NCBI GenBank assembly: GCA_036387135.1
Contig: DASVUH010000064.1
Coordinates: 62,001-126,000 of the forward strand
Direction of reading: 5' to 3'
DNA length: 64,000 bases
Source of the DNA: JALZCH01 sp036387135
Lineage (GTDB): Bacteria; Acidobacteriota; Blastocatellia; Pyrinomonadales; Pyrinomonadaceae
The notes under the pieces were generated by a model, which saw only the letters and a program-made list of their open reading frames with translations, ran no database searches and was not told the DNA's origin. Each line of letters starts with the position of its first letter. Positions within the stretch are counted from its first letter, which is position 1. Shown one piece after another: positions 41,032 through 49,895 of this stretch. Position numbers and translations under genes: made by a program.

Positions 41032-43482
41032 TTACACGTCCAAATTACGCACGTCGAGCGCATTTGATTCGATAAACTTGCGGCGCGGTTCGACGGCATC
41101 GCCCATCAGAACCGTGAAAATCTCGTCCGTTTCCACTGCGTCTTCGATTCGGACTTGCAGAAGCGTACGTTTTTCGGGATCCATCGTTGTTTCCCAAAGC
41201 TGTTCGGGATTCATTTCGCCCAGACCTTTGTAACGCTGAATCGCTAAATCCTTTTTCGCCGCGCCCATTACTCGCTCTAAAAGCTCGTCGCGGCTTTGGA
41301 TTTCTTCACGCGCGTTTTCTTCGCCAATAACAAATGGCGCGGGCATTTCGCGTTCGAGAGCCGAATAAATTTCAACCGATTTTTGGAACTCGGCGAGACT
41401 CGCCAAATTCCAATCGAACAAAACCGAATTGCCGCCGTGTAAACCGATTTTGATTTCCCACAAACCGTGTTCTTCGTCCTGCTCGATGTCAGTTTTATAA
41501 CCTGCTGCCGCGATTATGCCTTCGACTCCAGCCATCAATTGCTGATCGTCGAAAATCTGCCGCATCTTTTTGCCTGATGTAAACATTACGCCGTCGCGCC
41601 CGGCAAAAGCCGCGATCAAGGTCTTCATCAACTCGACATCGTTTCCCACGCGCCGAGAAAATTTATCGCGATAGCGTTTTAAGGCGACCACCTGTTCGAG
41701 CAATTTGCCTAGCTCTCTGCCTTCGATCACTTTGTCGTTGACCGCCGAGCGAATTTTCATTTCGTTCGTCGCCTGACGAATCAGATATTTCGTCATCGAA
41801 GGCTCGTCTTTGATGTATTCCTCTTTTTTGCCGCGTTTGACTTTGTAAAGCGGCGGCTGCGCGATGTAAATATAGCCGTGTTCAATCAATTCGGGCATTT
41901 GACGATAAAAGAACGTCAGCAACAGAGTTCTGATGTGCGAGCCGTCAACGTCGGCGTCCGTCATCAAACAGATTTTGTGATAACGCAGTTTGTTCACGTC
42001 AAAATCGTCCTTGCCGATTCCGGTTCCGAGCGCAGTGATCAAAGCCTTGATTTCCCCGTGACCGAGCATACGGTCAAAACGCGCTTTTTCGACATTCAGA
42101 ATTTTACCTTTGAGCGGCAAAACCGCTTGATTTTTACGGTCGCGCCCTTGTTTCGCGCTTCCGCCCGCCGAATCTCCTTCGACGATATAAACTTCCGAAA
42201 GCGCCGGGTCTTTTTCCTGGCAATCTGCCAATTTGCCGGGCAGAGTCGAACTCATCAACGCGCCTTTGCGGACGATTTCGCGCGCTTTTCGCGCCGCCTC
42301 GCGCGCCCTGGCGGCGTCAACCGCTTTGCCGATAATCTTTTTCGCAACGACGGGATTTTGCTCGAAAAATTCGCCGAGATGTTCGTTCAAAAATGATTCA
42401 ACCGCTCCTTTAACATCCGAGTTGAGCTTTCCCTTGGTTTGTCCTTCAAACTGCGGCTGCGGCAGTTTAACGCTGATAACGGCGACCAATCCTTCGCGCA
42501 CGTCATCGCCCGAAAGCGACGTTTTAAAATCTTTCGCCAAACCCGAAGATTGTGCGTAAGCGTTAATCGTGCGCGTAATCGCCGAACGAAAACCTGAAAG
42601 GTGAGTTCCGCCGTCAACTGTGTTGATGTTGTTGGCAAAGGAATACACTTTTTCGTCGTAGGAATCGTTGTACTGCATCGCCACTTCAACCGAAAGTGTG
42701 TCGTTTACGACTTCGACGTAAACCGGCTCGTCGTGCAGCACGCTTTTATTTTTATTCAAATGCTTGACGAATTCGGCAATTCCGCCTTTGTAATAAAACT
42801 CGTGCGATTTCTCGATTTCTTCGCGCTCGTCTTTGATCAAAATGCGGATGCCTTTGTTCAAAAACGCTTTTTCCCTGAGACGCTCCGACAGTTTTTCAAA
42901 ACTAAAAACGGTCGTATCGAAAATCTCGCCGTCCGGTTTAAAAGTGATTTTCGTACCGCGTTTTTGCGTTTTGCCGGTTTGCTTGAGCGGCACGACCGGA
43001 ATTCCGCGTTTATATTCCTGCTCGTGCGTTTTGCCGTCGCGCCAGATTTCTAATTTCAACCACTCTGAAAGAAAATTGACGCAGGAAACGCCGACGCCGT
43101 GCAGACCGCCCGAAACTTTATAAGCATTCGAGTCAAATTTGCCCCCGGCGTGCAGAACCGTCAAAACGACTTCCGCCGCCGAACGCCCTTCCTGCTTGTG
43201 AATATCGGTCGGAATCCCGCGTCCGTTATCAACGACGGTGATTGAATCATCAATGTGAATCGTGACTTCAATCGTGTCGCAGTAACCGGCAAGCGCCTCG
43301 TCAACCGAATTGTCAACTACCTCGTAAACAAGGTGATGCAGTCCCATATCGCCGGTCGAGCCGATATACATCGCCGGACGAGTCCGCACGGCATCGCGCC
43401 CTTCCAAAACGGTGATTTGTTCCGCACCATAACCGTTCGCTTTTTCTTTCTTCGCTTTAAGTTCTTTTTCTGCTGTAACCAA
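41032..43482 (-). CDS. gyrB: DNA gyrase subunit B
   Basis: 816 residues. It starts at TTG 43482 with GAGGA 7 nt upstream; the next ATG would cut into the ATPase domain. GHKL ATPase: VYEVVDNSVDEALAGYCD, VDNGRGIPTDIH, VSGGLHGVGVSCVNFLSEW, and the QTK loop in FEGQTKGKLN. TOPRIM domain: YIVEGDSAGGSAKQGRDR and MTDADVDGSHIRTLLLTFFY. C-terminal GLGEMNPEQLWETTMDPE. Longer than E. coli's 804 in some loops only. With gyrA it introduces negative supercoils. recF lies upstream, separated by a toxin-antitoxin-like pair. GyrB rather than ParE is inferred from the recF linkage and motif details. Confidence 0.96.
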   Translation of the reverse strand: MVTAEKELKAKKEKANGYGAEQITVLEGRDAVRTRPAMYIGSTGDMGLHHLVYEVVDNSVDEALAGYCDTIEVTIHIDDSITVVDNGRGIPTDIHKQEGRSAAEVVLTVLHAGGKFDSNAYKVSGGLHGVGVSCVNFLSEWLKLEIWRDGKTHEQEYKRGIPVVPLKQTGKTQKRGTKITFKPDGEIFDTTVFSFEKLSERLREKAFLNKGIRILIKDEREEIEKSHEFYYKGGIAEFVKHLNKNKSVLHDEPVYVEVVNDTLSVEVAMQYNDSYDEKVYSFANNINTVDGGTHLSGFRSAITRTINAYAQSSGLAKDFKTSLSGDDVREGLVAVISVKLPQPQFEGQTKGKLNSDVKGAVESFLNEHLGEFFEQNPVVAKKIIGKAVDAARAREAARKAREIVRKGALMSSTLPGKLADCQEKDPALSEVYIVEGDSAGGSAKQGRDRKNQAVLPLKGKILNVEKARFDRMLGHGEIKALITALGTGIGKDDFDVNKLRYHKICLMTDADVDGSHIRTLLLTFFYRQMPELIEHGYIYIAQPPLYKVKRGKKEEYIKDEPSMTKYLIRQATNEMKIRSAVNDKVIEGRELGKLLEQVVALKRYRDKFSRRVGNDVELMKTLIAAFAGRDGVMFTSGKKMRQIFDDQQLMAGVEGIIAAAGYKTDIEQDEEHGLWEIKIGLHGGNSVLFDWNLASLAEFQKSVEIYSALEREMPAPFVIGEENAREEIQSRDELLERVMGAAKKDLAIQRYKGLGEMNPEQLWETTMDPEKRTLLQVRIEDAVETDEIFTVLMGDAVEPRRKFIESNALDVRNLDV

Positions 43483-43522
43483 TTTCGTGTCCTCTAATTT
43501 TGTTTATCGTGTAAATTTTAGC

Positions 43523-43843
43523 TTATTTTGAAACCCGCACAACATCGCCTGTTTTTATAGTTTCCAAAATTTTTAAAGCATCTGGAATCAAAGGCAAAAG
43601 TGATTCGAGACGATTGCTCGCCGCCGCTAAAATCAAGATTGCCAAAGGCAGCGCTGCCGTGTTTTGTTGATATTCAATGTTTTTGTCAACGGTAATCAAA
43701 ACCTCAAATTTGCCATCGGCGGCACGCAGCAAATTGCCGTTTTTCAAACCTTTAAAACCTGCTTGTTCGATTGTCGAAACGTCGTATCCGACAAAGTAAT
43801 TTTTCAATCTGCGAGGAGCGCATTCACCAAGCAGCAACTTCAT
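43523..43843 (-). CDS. DUF5615-like PIN toxin (module 2)
   Basis: 106 residues of the PIN-like family related to DUF5615: LLLGECAPRRLKNYF at the start with an acidic residue and arginines, then the core FEVLITVDKNIEYQQNTAAL with Asp, and a C-terminal helix ILAAASNRLESLLPLIPDAL. A ribonuclease toxin is inferred. It overlaps the upstream DUF433 gene by 20 bp, an arrangement of coupled pairs. The end is 40 bp before gyrB's start, with gyrB in the same direction. The N-terminal GEC in place of the usual FDQN points to a diverged family member. Confidence 0.78.
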   Translation of the reverse strand: MKLLLGECAPRRLKNYFVGYDVSTIEQAGFKGLKNGNLLRAADGKFEVLITVDKNIEYQQNTAALPLAILILAAASNRLESLLPLIPDALKILETIKTGDVVRVSK

Positions 43844-44051
43844 ATTCTTCGAGCAGCTTGACCTTATAAAGCTCTAAAACACCGATTGCCTGTTCACGCG
43901 AAACTGTCGGAAAATCATCGAGAAAAACATCCAAATTGTCGCCCGCTTCCAAATAATCAAAAAGATTTTTAATCGGAACGCGAGTGCCGCAAAAAACAGG
44001 CGTTCCGCCGAGTTTTTCAACGTCCCGCTCAATCAATTCCGATTGTTTCAT
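43824..44051 (-). CDS. DUF433 antitoxin-like protein (module 2)
   Basis: 75 residues from the ATG at 44051, chosen because AAGGA lies about 8 nt upstream; a longer frame from 44129 would run deep inside recF. DUF433 block: VEKLGGTPVFCGTRVPIKNLF (GTP-CGTRVP is the conserved phrase), followed by YLEAGDNLDVFLDDFPTVSR and a final helix. It overlaps the last about 23 bp of recF and the first 20 bp of the toxin gene. It would neutralise the toxin and probably repress its own operon. Confidence 0.82.
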   Translation of the reverse strand: MKQSELIERDVEKLGGTPVFCGTRVPIKNLFDYLEAGDNLDVFLDDFPTVSREQAIGVLELYKVKLLEEYEVAAW

Positions 44052-45165
44052 CGCCATTTCCTTCGTTTTGCACAATCGCCGCTCCGTTTTCGACAGTGAA
44101 AACCCGCCCGCGATTTTTGAATTGTTCAACCAGTGTTTCTTTAGATGTCGTAACGAACGTTTGGGTTTTATCCTCTAGAAATTCCAACAACTTAGCCGTT
44201 CTTTTCCGATCCAATTCCGCATCCACATCGTCGAGCAAGAAGAGCGGATATTCATTGTTGCGCTCAAAATACAATTGAATCGCCGCAAGCTGCAAAATTA
44301 ATAGCGCGCTACGCTGCTGACCGGAACTCCCGAACGTGCGCAAATCGCGCCCGTCGAACAAAATCTCCAAATCATCGCGGTGCGTTCCGATCAAGCTGTA
44401 ACCGGATGCCAATTCCGCCTGCACGCGCAAGTTCAATCTTTCGCTCAAAAGACCTTTGTAATCCGATAAATCGCCTTTGCCTTCGAGCTGCGAAACATAT
44501 CGAATCGTGACGGTTTCTTTTTCAAAAAGGCGTTTTTCCAGCGCCGCTTGCAGCAATTCGACATAACGCACGCGCGCTTTGTAGATTCTCGCGCTGAGAG
44601 CAATTAATTGCTCGTTCCAAGGCTCAAGCAGCTCGCGCGTTTTCTCAACCGAAAAACCATTCTCCTGCGCCGATTGCAGAAGCGAGTTTTTCTGCTTGAC
44701 GACGCGGTTGTAATCCGCCAGAGTTTGCACGAAAGCCGGATAAATCGCCGTAATTCCGCCGTCTAAAAACTTCCGGCGGGCTTCGGGCTGTCCGCGCACA
44801 ATCTCTAATTCAGAAGCCGTAAAAACAACCGCGTGAAGCTGTCCCAAATATCTTGTAACCGGTTCACGCTTGCCGTTGACGGTCAAAGTTTTGGAATTCG
44901 CCTGTAAAGCGACTTGCATAGCGCGATGAATTTCCGCCGATTGCTGCACCGTTCCGCGAACGATTGCCAGTTCTTCGTCAAAACGAATCGCTTCGTGCAA
45001 TTTCGCGGTGCGAAAACTTTTCGTCGTCGCCAGCAAATAAATCGCTTCGAGCCAATTTGTTTTGCCTTGTCCGTTATCGCCGGTGATGATGTTTAATTTC
45101 TCGCCGCAAAAAATTTTCCCCGTCGCGTTGCGGAAATTTTGCAGCTCCAGCGACTCCAGCAACAT
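44029..45165 (-). CDS. recF: DNA replication and repair protein RecF
   Basis: 378 residues from the ATG at 45165 (MLLESLELQNFRN, the normal family start; an in-frame ATG at 45183 adds six residues). Walker A GDNGQGKTNWLEAIYLLAT, the signature FGSSGQQRSALLILQLAAIQL and Walker B FLLDDVDAELDRKRT are all present. RecF loads RecA at single-stranded gaps with RecO and RecR. The end extends into the DUF433 gene by about 23 bp. The normal recF-gyrB order is kept but interrupted by the toxin-antitoxin-like pair; dnaA and dnaN are not on the upstream side. Confidence 0.95.
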   Translation of the reverse strand: MLLESLELQNFRNATGKIFCGEKLNIITGDNGQGKTNWLEAIYLLATTKSFRTAKLHEAIRFDEELAIVRGTVQQSAEIHRAMQVALQANSKTLTVNGKREPVTRYLGQLHAVVFTASELEIVRGQPEARRKFLDGGITAIYPAFVQTLADYNRVVKQKNSLLQSAQENGFSVEKTRELLEPWNEQLIALSARIYKARVRYVELLQAALEKRLFEKETVTIRYVSQLEGKGDLSDYKGLLSERLNLRVQAELASGYSLIGTHRDDLEILFDGRDLRTFGSSGQQRSALLILQLAAIQLYFERNNEYPLFLLDDVDAELDRKRTAKLLEFLEDKTQTFVTTSKETLVEQFKNRGRVFTVENGAAIVQNEGNGDETIGID

Positions 45166-45344
45166 TGCTAAATTATACCACAAAAACGTAGTTTTATGCC
45201 GTTTTCAAACGAATAAAAATCATTTTTTATTCAATTTTCACGCCTTGTTTTCGCGGCTCAAAAATGCTACAAAATTTATGCGAGTTTGTTTCTTTGCGAA
45301 CAATTCCACCCTTTTAATACTTTCAAAACTTGAGGAGACTTCGA

Positions 45345-45869
45345 ATGCATTATCTCGGACTCTGTCTGTTCCTTTCCCTTGCTCTATCTTCGGCGGCGTT
45401 TGCCCAGAAGAATCAATTCGGTTATCCGGCGCAGGTTTTAAACAGCGCGCCCGATTTCGTCGCCACCGCTTTGAGCGGCGAAACTTACAAATTGTCGGAT
45501 TTGAAAGGAAAGATCGTTGTTTTAAATTTCTGGTCAATCAAATGTCCGGCTTGCGAATACGAAACGCCGGACTTAAACCGGATTGTTGACGAGTACAAAA
45601 ACAAAGACGTTGTTTTCCTCGCCTTCGCTCACGACGCTCAACCGAAAGTGCAGAGATTTTTGCAAAGAAATCCGTTTAAATACGAAGTTTTTCCCGCCAG
45701 CCTACAGCAAATGATGACGATTTACGGCAGACCAATCGGCAACGGATTTTTCGACCTCCCGTTTCCGCTTCACGTTGTCATCAACAAACAAGGCATCGTC
45801 GAAGTCAACGAGCTTGGAACAAAAGGCGTCAAAGCCGTCAGAAGAAAACTCGCCGAATTGACGGAATAA
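45345..45869 (+). CDS. secreted TlpA-like thiol:disulfide oxidoreductase
   Basis: 174 residues from the ATG at 45345, which has GAGGAG 7 nt upstream (the TTG at 45330 is not used). Signal peptide (LCLFLSLALSSAAFAQ). AhpC/TSA-type thioredoxin domain: APDFVATALSGETYKLSDL, then the redox motif in NFWSIKCPACEYETPDL (Cys-Pro-Ala-Cys) and the cis-proline in FPLHVVINKQGIV. It likely reduces or isomerises disulfides in the periplasm. No cytochrome maturation genes are near. The tRNA-Ser gene follows 67 bp downstream. Confidence 0.9.
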   Translation: MHYLGLCLFLSLALSSAAFAQKNQFGYPAQVLNSAPDFVATALSGETYKLSDLKGKIVVLNFWSIKCPACEYETPDLNRIVDEYKNKDVVFLAFAHDAQPKVQRFLQRNPFKYEVFPASLQQMMTIYGRPIGNGFFDLPFPLHVVINKQGIVEVNELGTKGVKAVRRKLAELTE

Positions 45870-45936
45870 AAGAAAAAATCGCATTTGTCTTGCGCGGCAA
45901 ATTTACGCTATATTCATTTTTCGCTTTTGCCCTTGC

Positions 45937-46022
45937 GGAGGCTTAGGCTAATTGGTAAGTCAGCAGTCTTGAAAACTGCCGCGAGAAATCGCTTGGGGGT
46001 TCGAGTCCCTCAGCCTCCGCCA
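45937..46022 (+). tRNA. tRNA-Ser (anticodon UGA)
   Basis: Acceptor stem GGAGGCT / AGCCTCC with discriminator G and an encoded CCA. T8 and A9 are followed by a three-bp D stem and a loop with TTGG, anticodon stem GCAGT/ACTGC with loop CTTGAAA (U33, UGA anticodon, A37), a short variable arm GCGA/TCGC with a GAAA loop as expected for class II serine tRNAs, and a T arm GGGGG/CCCTC around TTCGAGT. 86 nt including CCA. Confidence 0.95.
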
Positions 46023-46067
46023 TTTTAATCTCAAATTGCGAATTACAATTTTTTAGGTTACTTTTTT

Positions 46068-46103
46068 AGGCTGAATGACGATTCATTCAGCCTTTTGCTT
46101 TTT
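46068..46103 (+). terminator. terminator after tRNA-Ser
   Basis: AGGCTGAATGA / TCATTCAGCCT stem with a 4-nt loop and TTTTGCTTTTT tail, 45 bp beyond the tRNA. It ends right at the TetR gene's ATG. Confidence 0.85.
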
Positions 46104-46703
46104 ATGACTCTAGCTCGCACAAATTCGACAGATAAACGCGAAGCGATTTTGAAAGCGGCGACCGAAGTTTTCGCGCGCAACGGTTATTTCAGCTCGAAAG
46201 TTTCCGATATTGCCAAAGCCGCCGGAGTCGCCGACGGTACGGTTTATCTTTATTTTAAAAGCAAGGAAGAAATTCTCCACTCGATTTTCGACCGGACGAT
46301 GGCGGGAGGAATCGAACAGGCGAACATTGAGCTTGCCAAATGCCGGACGCCGCAGGAAAAATTGCGGTGCTTATCGAAGCTCCATCTAGCCCGTCTCGGC
46401 GCAGACCGCGATTTGGCGATTGTTTTTCAAGTCGAGCTGCGCGGCTCAACCAAATTTATGGAAGAATTTTCCGCCGCCGGATTTGGCGAATATCTCAAAT
46501 TGATTCGCGCAATCTTTGAAGAAGGTCAAGCGGCGGGCGCGTTCAGAAAAGATTTGCACGCGAAAACCTGTGCGAAAATTCTTTACGGCGCTTTAGACGA
46601 AATGGCGACGAATTGGATTTTATCGGAAAAAGGATATGAATTGGCGCCGATGTCGGACGCGGTTTTAGACGTTTTCTTCAACGGCGTAGCGAGCAAAAAA
46701 TAG
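46104..46703 (+). CDS. TetR/AcrR family transcriptional regulator
   Basis: 199 residues. The N-terminal helix-turn-helix is standard: REAILKAATEVFARNGYFSS and VSDIAKAAGVADGTVYLYFK. The C-terminal ligand domain reads LRCLSKLHLARLGADRDLAIVFQVELRGS and resembles FadR-like regulators of Bacillus type, but the ligand is unknown. The ATG at 46104 comes right after the tRNA terminator's T tract, with no room for a ribosome site, so either it is read from a leaderless transcript or the true start lies further in. The palindromic terminator of the opposing gene overlaps its stop. Confidence 0.88.
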   Translation: MTLARTNSTDKREAILKAATEVFARNGYFSSKVSDIAKAAGVADGTVYLYFKSKEEILHSIFDRTMAGGIEQANIELAKCRTPQEKLRCLSKLHLARLGADRDLAIVFQVELRGSTKFMEEFSAAGFGEYLKLIRAIFEEGQAAGAFRKDLHAKTCAKILYGALDEMATNWILSEKGYELAPMSDAVLDVFFNGVASKK

Positions 46704-46734
46704 CGCCGAGTTTTCCGCGGAAAACTCGGCGCTA
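46701..46734 (-). terminator. terminator of the polysaccharide export gene
   Basis: Perfect 34-nt palindrome (17-bp arms beginning TAGCGCCGAGTTTTCCG) whose T run is on the minus strand. The 5' edge overlaps the TetR stop codon. Confidence 0.8.
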
Positions 46735-46754
46735 AAAAATCTATAATCTGATTT

Positions 46755-47780
46755 TCAATACAAAATACGAACCGGCAGTGTGTTGCCAAAAGTCGCTAAA
46801 CCACCCTGTAAAGTTTCCCTCAAATAGTCTCCGATACTTTTTGGAGCTTTTTCAACTTCAATAACATCGTAAGGCTGAAGTGCTACGTCTTTCTGCTTTT
46901 GCTTTTTGATTTGATCAAGGTTCACGGAAATAACTTCGCGTTCCGGCGAGCCTGTTTTGATGCGATAAATTTTAACGTCCTTCTTTTTCGCATCGCGCGT
47001 CAGACCGCCGGAGCGATAAACAGCGTCGGTCAACATCATACCGCCTTCGGGAATTGTTAACGTATCTGCCGCGGGCGGATTTCTGACCTCACCGACAACA
47101 AAAACCGGCGGTGCTTTTTGCACCGTCACCACGTCGCCCGGTCGAATTATCGGATTGGCTTCGTTTTTGCCGGAGCTAAGCTCGCTTAATTTATAAACTT
47201 TAAACGGCACGTTTGAGCCATCAGCCAAAGGCTGTGGCTCAAGCTCTTCGCCCGGTTCGGGACATTGAATTTGTTGCGTGCGAAAAATCTGAACCGTGCC
47301 GCCGGCTTTTTCCGTCCAGCCGCCGGAAAACGAAAGCAGTTCCAGAAGTCGCACGCGACGCTGCATCTCGACTTTTTGCGGCACCCGAACTTCGCCGTAA
47401 ACGACAGCCGGAGCAGTTTTCTTTTCGACTACGCGCAAACTGAATTGCGGATTTTTCAAATATTTGCCGAGCGCGGTCGAAACATCATCTTTTAGCTCTC
47501 GTTCGGTGCGGCATCCGGCTTGAATCGGTTTGTTGACAAAAGCCAAAACAATTTTCCCGTCTTCATCAACCGTATATCTTCCGTCAAACTGCGGCTCGCC
47601 CAAAACCCTAATTTCCAGCTCGTCTCCGGGTCCGATCTTGTAGCCGGTCGGAACGGACGGCTGATTATTAGTTTTCGGCGCAGCTTGCGCTAATATTTCC
47701 TTACTTATTTCCTGGGCTGAAATGTTGACAGCCGGAAGGCTACAGGTGAGCAATGCAAGAATGCAGCTTAAAATTTTCAT
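46755..47780 (-). CDS. polysaccharide biosynthesis/export protein with SLBB domains
   Basis: 341 residues. Signal peptide (LSCILALLTCSLPAVNISAQ), no lipobox cysteine. The Poly_export domain starts at about 48 (YKIGPGDELEIRVLGEPQFDG), then SLBB-like repeats VYGEVRVPQKVEMQRRV and VVGEVRNPPAADTLTIPEGG follow. It is related to Wza-type outer-membrane exporters but lacks the long C-terminal helix for a pore. It may line the periplasm for capsule or exopolysaccharide secretion. No other polysaccharide genes are adjacent. Confidence 0.88.
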   Translation of the reverse strand: MKILSCILALLTCSLPAVNISAQEISKEILAQAAPKTNNQPSVPTGYKIGPGDELEIRVLGEPQFDGRYTVDEDGKIVLAFVNKPIQAGCRTERELKDDVSTALGKYLKNPQFSLRVVEKKTAPAVVYGEVRVPQKVEMQRRVRLLELLSFSGGWTEKAGGTVQIFRTQQIQCPEPGEELEPQPLADGSNVPFKVYKLSELSSGKNEANPIIRPGDVVTVQKAPPVFVVGEVRNPPAADTLTIPEGGMMLTDAVYRSGGLTRDAKKKDVKIYRIKTGSPEREVISVNLDQIKKQKQKDVALQPYDVIEVEKAPKSIGDYLRETLQGGLATFGNTLPVRILY

Positions 47781-48121
47781 ATTCTTTTCCTTTAATTAAA
47801 ATGAATAGCCGTTTGAAAGGCGAGTTTATCCGCAAATCGGATGCGCTTGCAAGATACTTTGATAGCATAACGCAAAAAACGGTTGCGGCTCAATTTTAAA
47901 ACGGCAAAAAATATTGTTCCAAGCCCGTGATAAAGGTGTTAATTTTATAATTGACGGATTTTTATTTTTAATAGCGCCATTTTAACTGAAATTAACCGTT
48001 TGGGAGCATTTGCATTTAAAATTCGCCTACAACTTGTCAGGGGCGTTTGACTTCAAAATGCACGGTCTCCCCGACGTTTTGTAAACAGGCGGCTTTTGCC
48101 GTCGAAAGAAGGAGAATAAAA
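47781..48121. other. divergent intergenic region with candidate promoter
   Basis: About 340 bp without a gene, between the divergent polysaccharide export gene (minus) and the glycine-zipper protein (plus). On the minus strand TTGAGC (47893-47888), 18 nt, TATGCT (47869-47864) is a fair promoter for the export gene. No convincing promoter for the plus gene and no RNA gene were recognised. Confidence 0.5.
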
Positions 48122-48874
48122 ATGATGAAATTTAACAAATCAAAACTGAGTGTGAGATTTTCGATTCTGTTTTTGCTGGCATTTTTTGTGCTCGGAACGG
48201 TTTCGTTTGCCGACGCGCAAACGCGCCGCAAAAAGCCGGTTGTGAGAAAGAAAACAACCGTTAAGAGAACCGTCGCCAGACCAGCCGCGCCGCGTATTGT
48301 TTATTACACCGTCCCGGCTAACGAACGTATTCGCGTCAGGCTCGAACAGGAATTAAACTCGAAAACCGCCCGTGTCGGCGATACTTTCGAGACCAGAACG
48401 GTTGAGCCGGTTTATTCGACCAACGGAGTCGTCGTGATTCCCGAAGGCAGCCGAATCGTCGGGCGCGTTGACGAGGTAACGGCGGCGAGAAAAGGCGGGA
48501 AGCCCGGTTCGATTGACGTTTCTTTCACATCCGTTCGCTTGCCGAACGGCACGAGCCGTTCAATTAACGGCTCGCTAACGGATTTAGATTCGGAAAGAGG
48601 AGAAAGCAACAATGAAGGAACCGTTTCGCGCAATAAAATGAAAAACCGCAAAATCATCTTTATTGGCGGCGGCGGCGCTGGCGGCGCGATTTTGGGCGCG
48701 GCTGTCGGCGGCGGCAAAGGCGCTTTGATCGGCGCCATCATCGGCGGAATCGGCGGCGCGATTGCCGAAAATCAAACCAAAGGCGGCGACGTGGCAGTTA
48801 ATTCGGGAACAGAATTCGGCGTAATGCTGAATCAGTCAATCAGCCTGCCGAAATACGACGCGACGAATCCGTAA
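48122..48874 (+). CDS. secreted protein with beta-domain and glycine zipper
   Basis: 250 residues; ATG with GAAGGAG 7 nt upstream. Signal peptide (ILFLLAFFVLGTVSFADA), then a very basic linker (TRRKKPVVRKKTTVKR). A beta domain (about 60-150) contains PANERIRVRLEQELNSKTA and VVIPEGSRIVGRVDEVTAAR, the phrase known from TrbI/VirB10-like and related outer-surface proteins. A glycine zipper GGGGAGGAILGAAVGGGK (about 180-210) follows, suited to membrane insertion. The function is unknown. It has its own terminator. Confidence 0.78.
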   Translation: MMKFNKSKLSVRFSILFLLAFFVLGTVSFADAQTRRKKPVVRKKTTVKRTVARPAAPRIVYYTVPANERIRVRLEQELNSKTARVGDTFETRTVEPVYSTNGVVVIPEGSRIVGRVDEVTAARKGGKPGSIDVSFTSVRLPNGTSRSINGSLTDLDSERGESNNEGTVSRNKMKNRKIIFIGGGGAGGAILGAAVGGGKGALIGAIIGGIGGAIAENQTKGGDVAVNSGTEFGVMLNQSISLPKYDATNP

Positions 48875-48896
48875 AGCTCGATTAATATTTTTCCAT

Positions 48897-48926
48897 AAAA
48901 AGCGGCGTTTGGACACGCCGCTTTTT
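48897..48926 (+). terminator. terminator after the glycine-zipper protein
   Basis: AAAAAGCGGCGT / ACGCCGCTTTTT with a 6-nt loop, 22 bp past the stop. Confidence 0.85.
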
Positions 48927-48951
48927 TCGTTTTAAAATCTCCGCTCAAATT

Positions 48952-49740
48952 ATGAATTTCCAAGAGCTTTTAAATTATCTGGAAACAGCCGGTCTAAACA
49001 TCGGTTTGAAAATTTTGGGCGCGCTCGTCGCGCTCATTGTCGGGCGCTGGATTATTCGGTTTGTCGTGCGCCTGGCGCGCAAAGCGCTGGAGCTTCAGGT
49101 TCCCGAACCGACTTTAAACAGCTACATTGGCGCTTTGATTTCGGTTTTGCTGCACATCGCTTTAATTGTCAGCATTCTCGGCTTTTTCGGATTTGAAACG
49201 ACGACTTTTGCGGCTTTGGCGGCGGGCGTCGGCGTGGCAATCGGCGCGGCTTGGAGCGGTCTGCTGTCAAATTTCGCGGCGGGCGTTTTTCTCGTCGTGC
49301 TGCGCCCGTTCAAGCTCGGCGACACGATTTCGGCGGGCGGCGTAACGGGCATCGTCAAAGAAATCGGAATGTTCGCCACCCGCATTGACACTCTTGACAA
49401 CATCATCAGCTACGTCGGCAACAACAAAATATTTTCCGACAACATTCAAAACTACTCAGCCAACGAATATCGCCGCATTGACGCGCGTCTGACGCTTTTG
49501 CCCGAACAAAACGCGCTCGATGTAATGAAAAGAATCGAAGCGAATCTGGCAAAAATACCGAATGTTTTAACAATTCCCGCGCCCGAAATCGGCATTCTCG
49601 AAGTCATCCGCGAAGGCACGACCGTCGCCGTGCGCCCGTTTGCCGAAAACAAAAATTATCAGCAGGTTTTATTCGACACTAACCGAATGATCGTCGAATT
49701 GCTCGCCGAAAATAAAGAGAAAAACCGGCAGCAACTGTAA
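48952..49740 (+). CDS. small-conductance mechanosensitive channel (MscS family)
   Basis: 262 residues. Three membrane helices (KILGALVALIVGRWII; ALISVLLHIALIVSILGFFG; then the pore-lining TM3 AALAAGVGVAIGAAWSGLLSNFAAGVFLV), followed by the beta domain with PFKLGDTISAGGVTGIVKEI, and a C-terminal alpha-beta portion. TM3 shows the Ala/Gly packing and the kink typical of MscS. Short N-terminal form with no extra domains. It opens under membrane tension to release solutes. Monocistronic with a terminator at 49846. Confidence 0.94.
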   Translation: MNFQELLNYLETAGLNIGLKILGALVALIVGRWIIRFVVRLARKALELQVPEPTLNSYIGALISVLLHIALIVSILGFFGFETTTFAALAAGVGVAIGAAWSGLLSNFAAGVFLVVLRPFKLGDTISAGGVTGIVKEIGMFATRIDTLDNIISYVGNNKIFSDNIQNYSANEYRRIDARLTLLPEQNALDVMKRIEANLAKIPNVLTIPAPEIGILEVIREGTTVAVRPFAENKNYQQVLFDTNRMIVELLAENKEKNRQQL

Positions 49741-49845
49741 ACTATCAACTCTCAACTATAAACTGTCCTGCAAAGAAACAAAGTTTTTCTGCCAAACAGT
49801 TTATAGCTCACGGCGCATAGTTTACAGCTTGCTTTTTCGCGTAAA

Positions 49846-49875
49846 AAAAGGAGACAGGATTTTGTCTCCTTTTTC
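49846..49875. terminator. bidirectional terminator
   Basis: AAAAAGGAGACA / TGTCTCCTTTTT around a 6-nt loop between the convergent MscS and ispH genes. Confidence 0.85.
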
Positions 49876-49895
49876 CATTCCGATTGTTTGAAGTT

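Noticed and set aside
49756..49807. Inverted repeat after the MscS gene
   Set aside because: CTATAAACTGT and its partner need a bulged base and have no context, so they were left unassigned.
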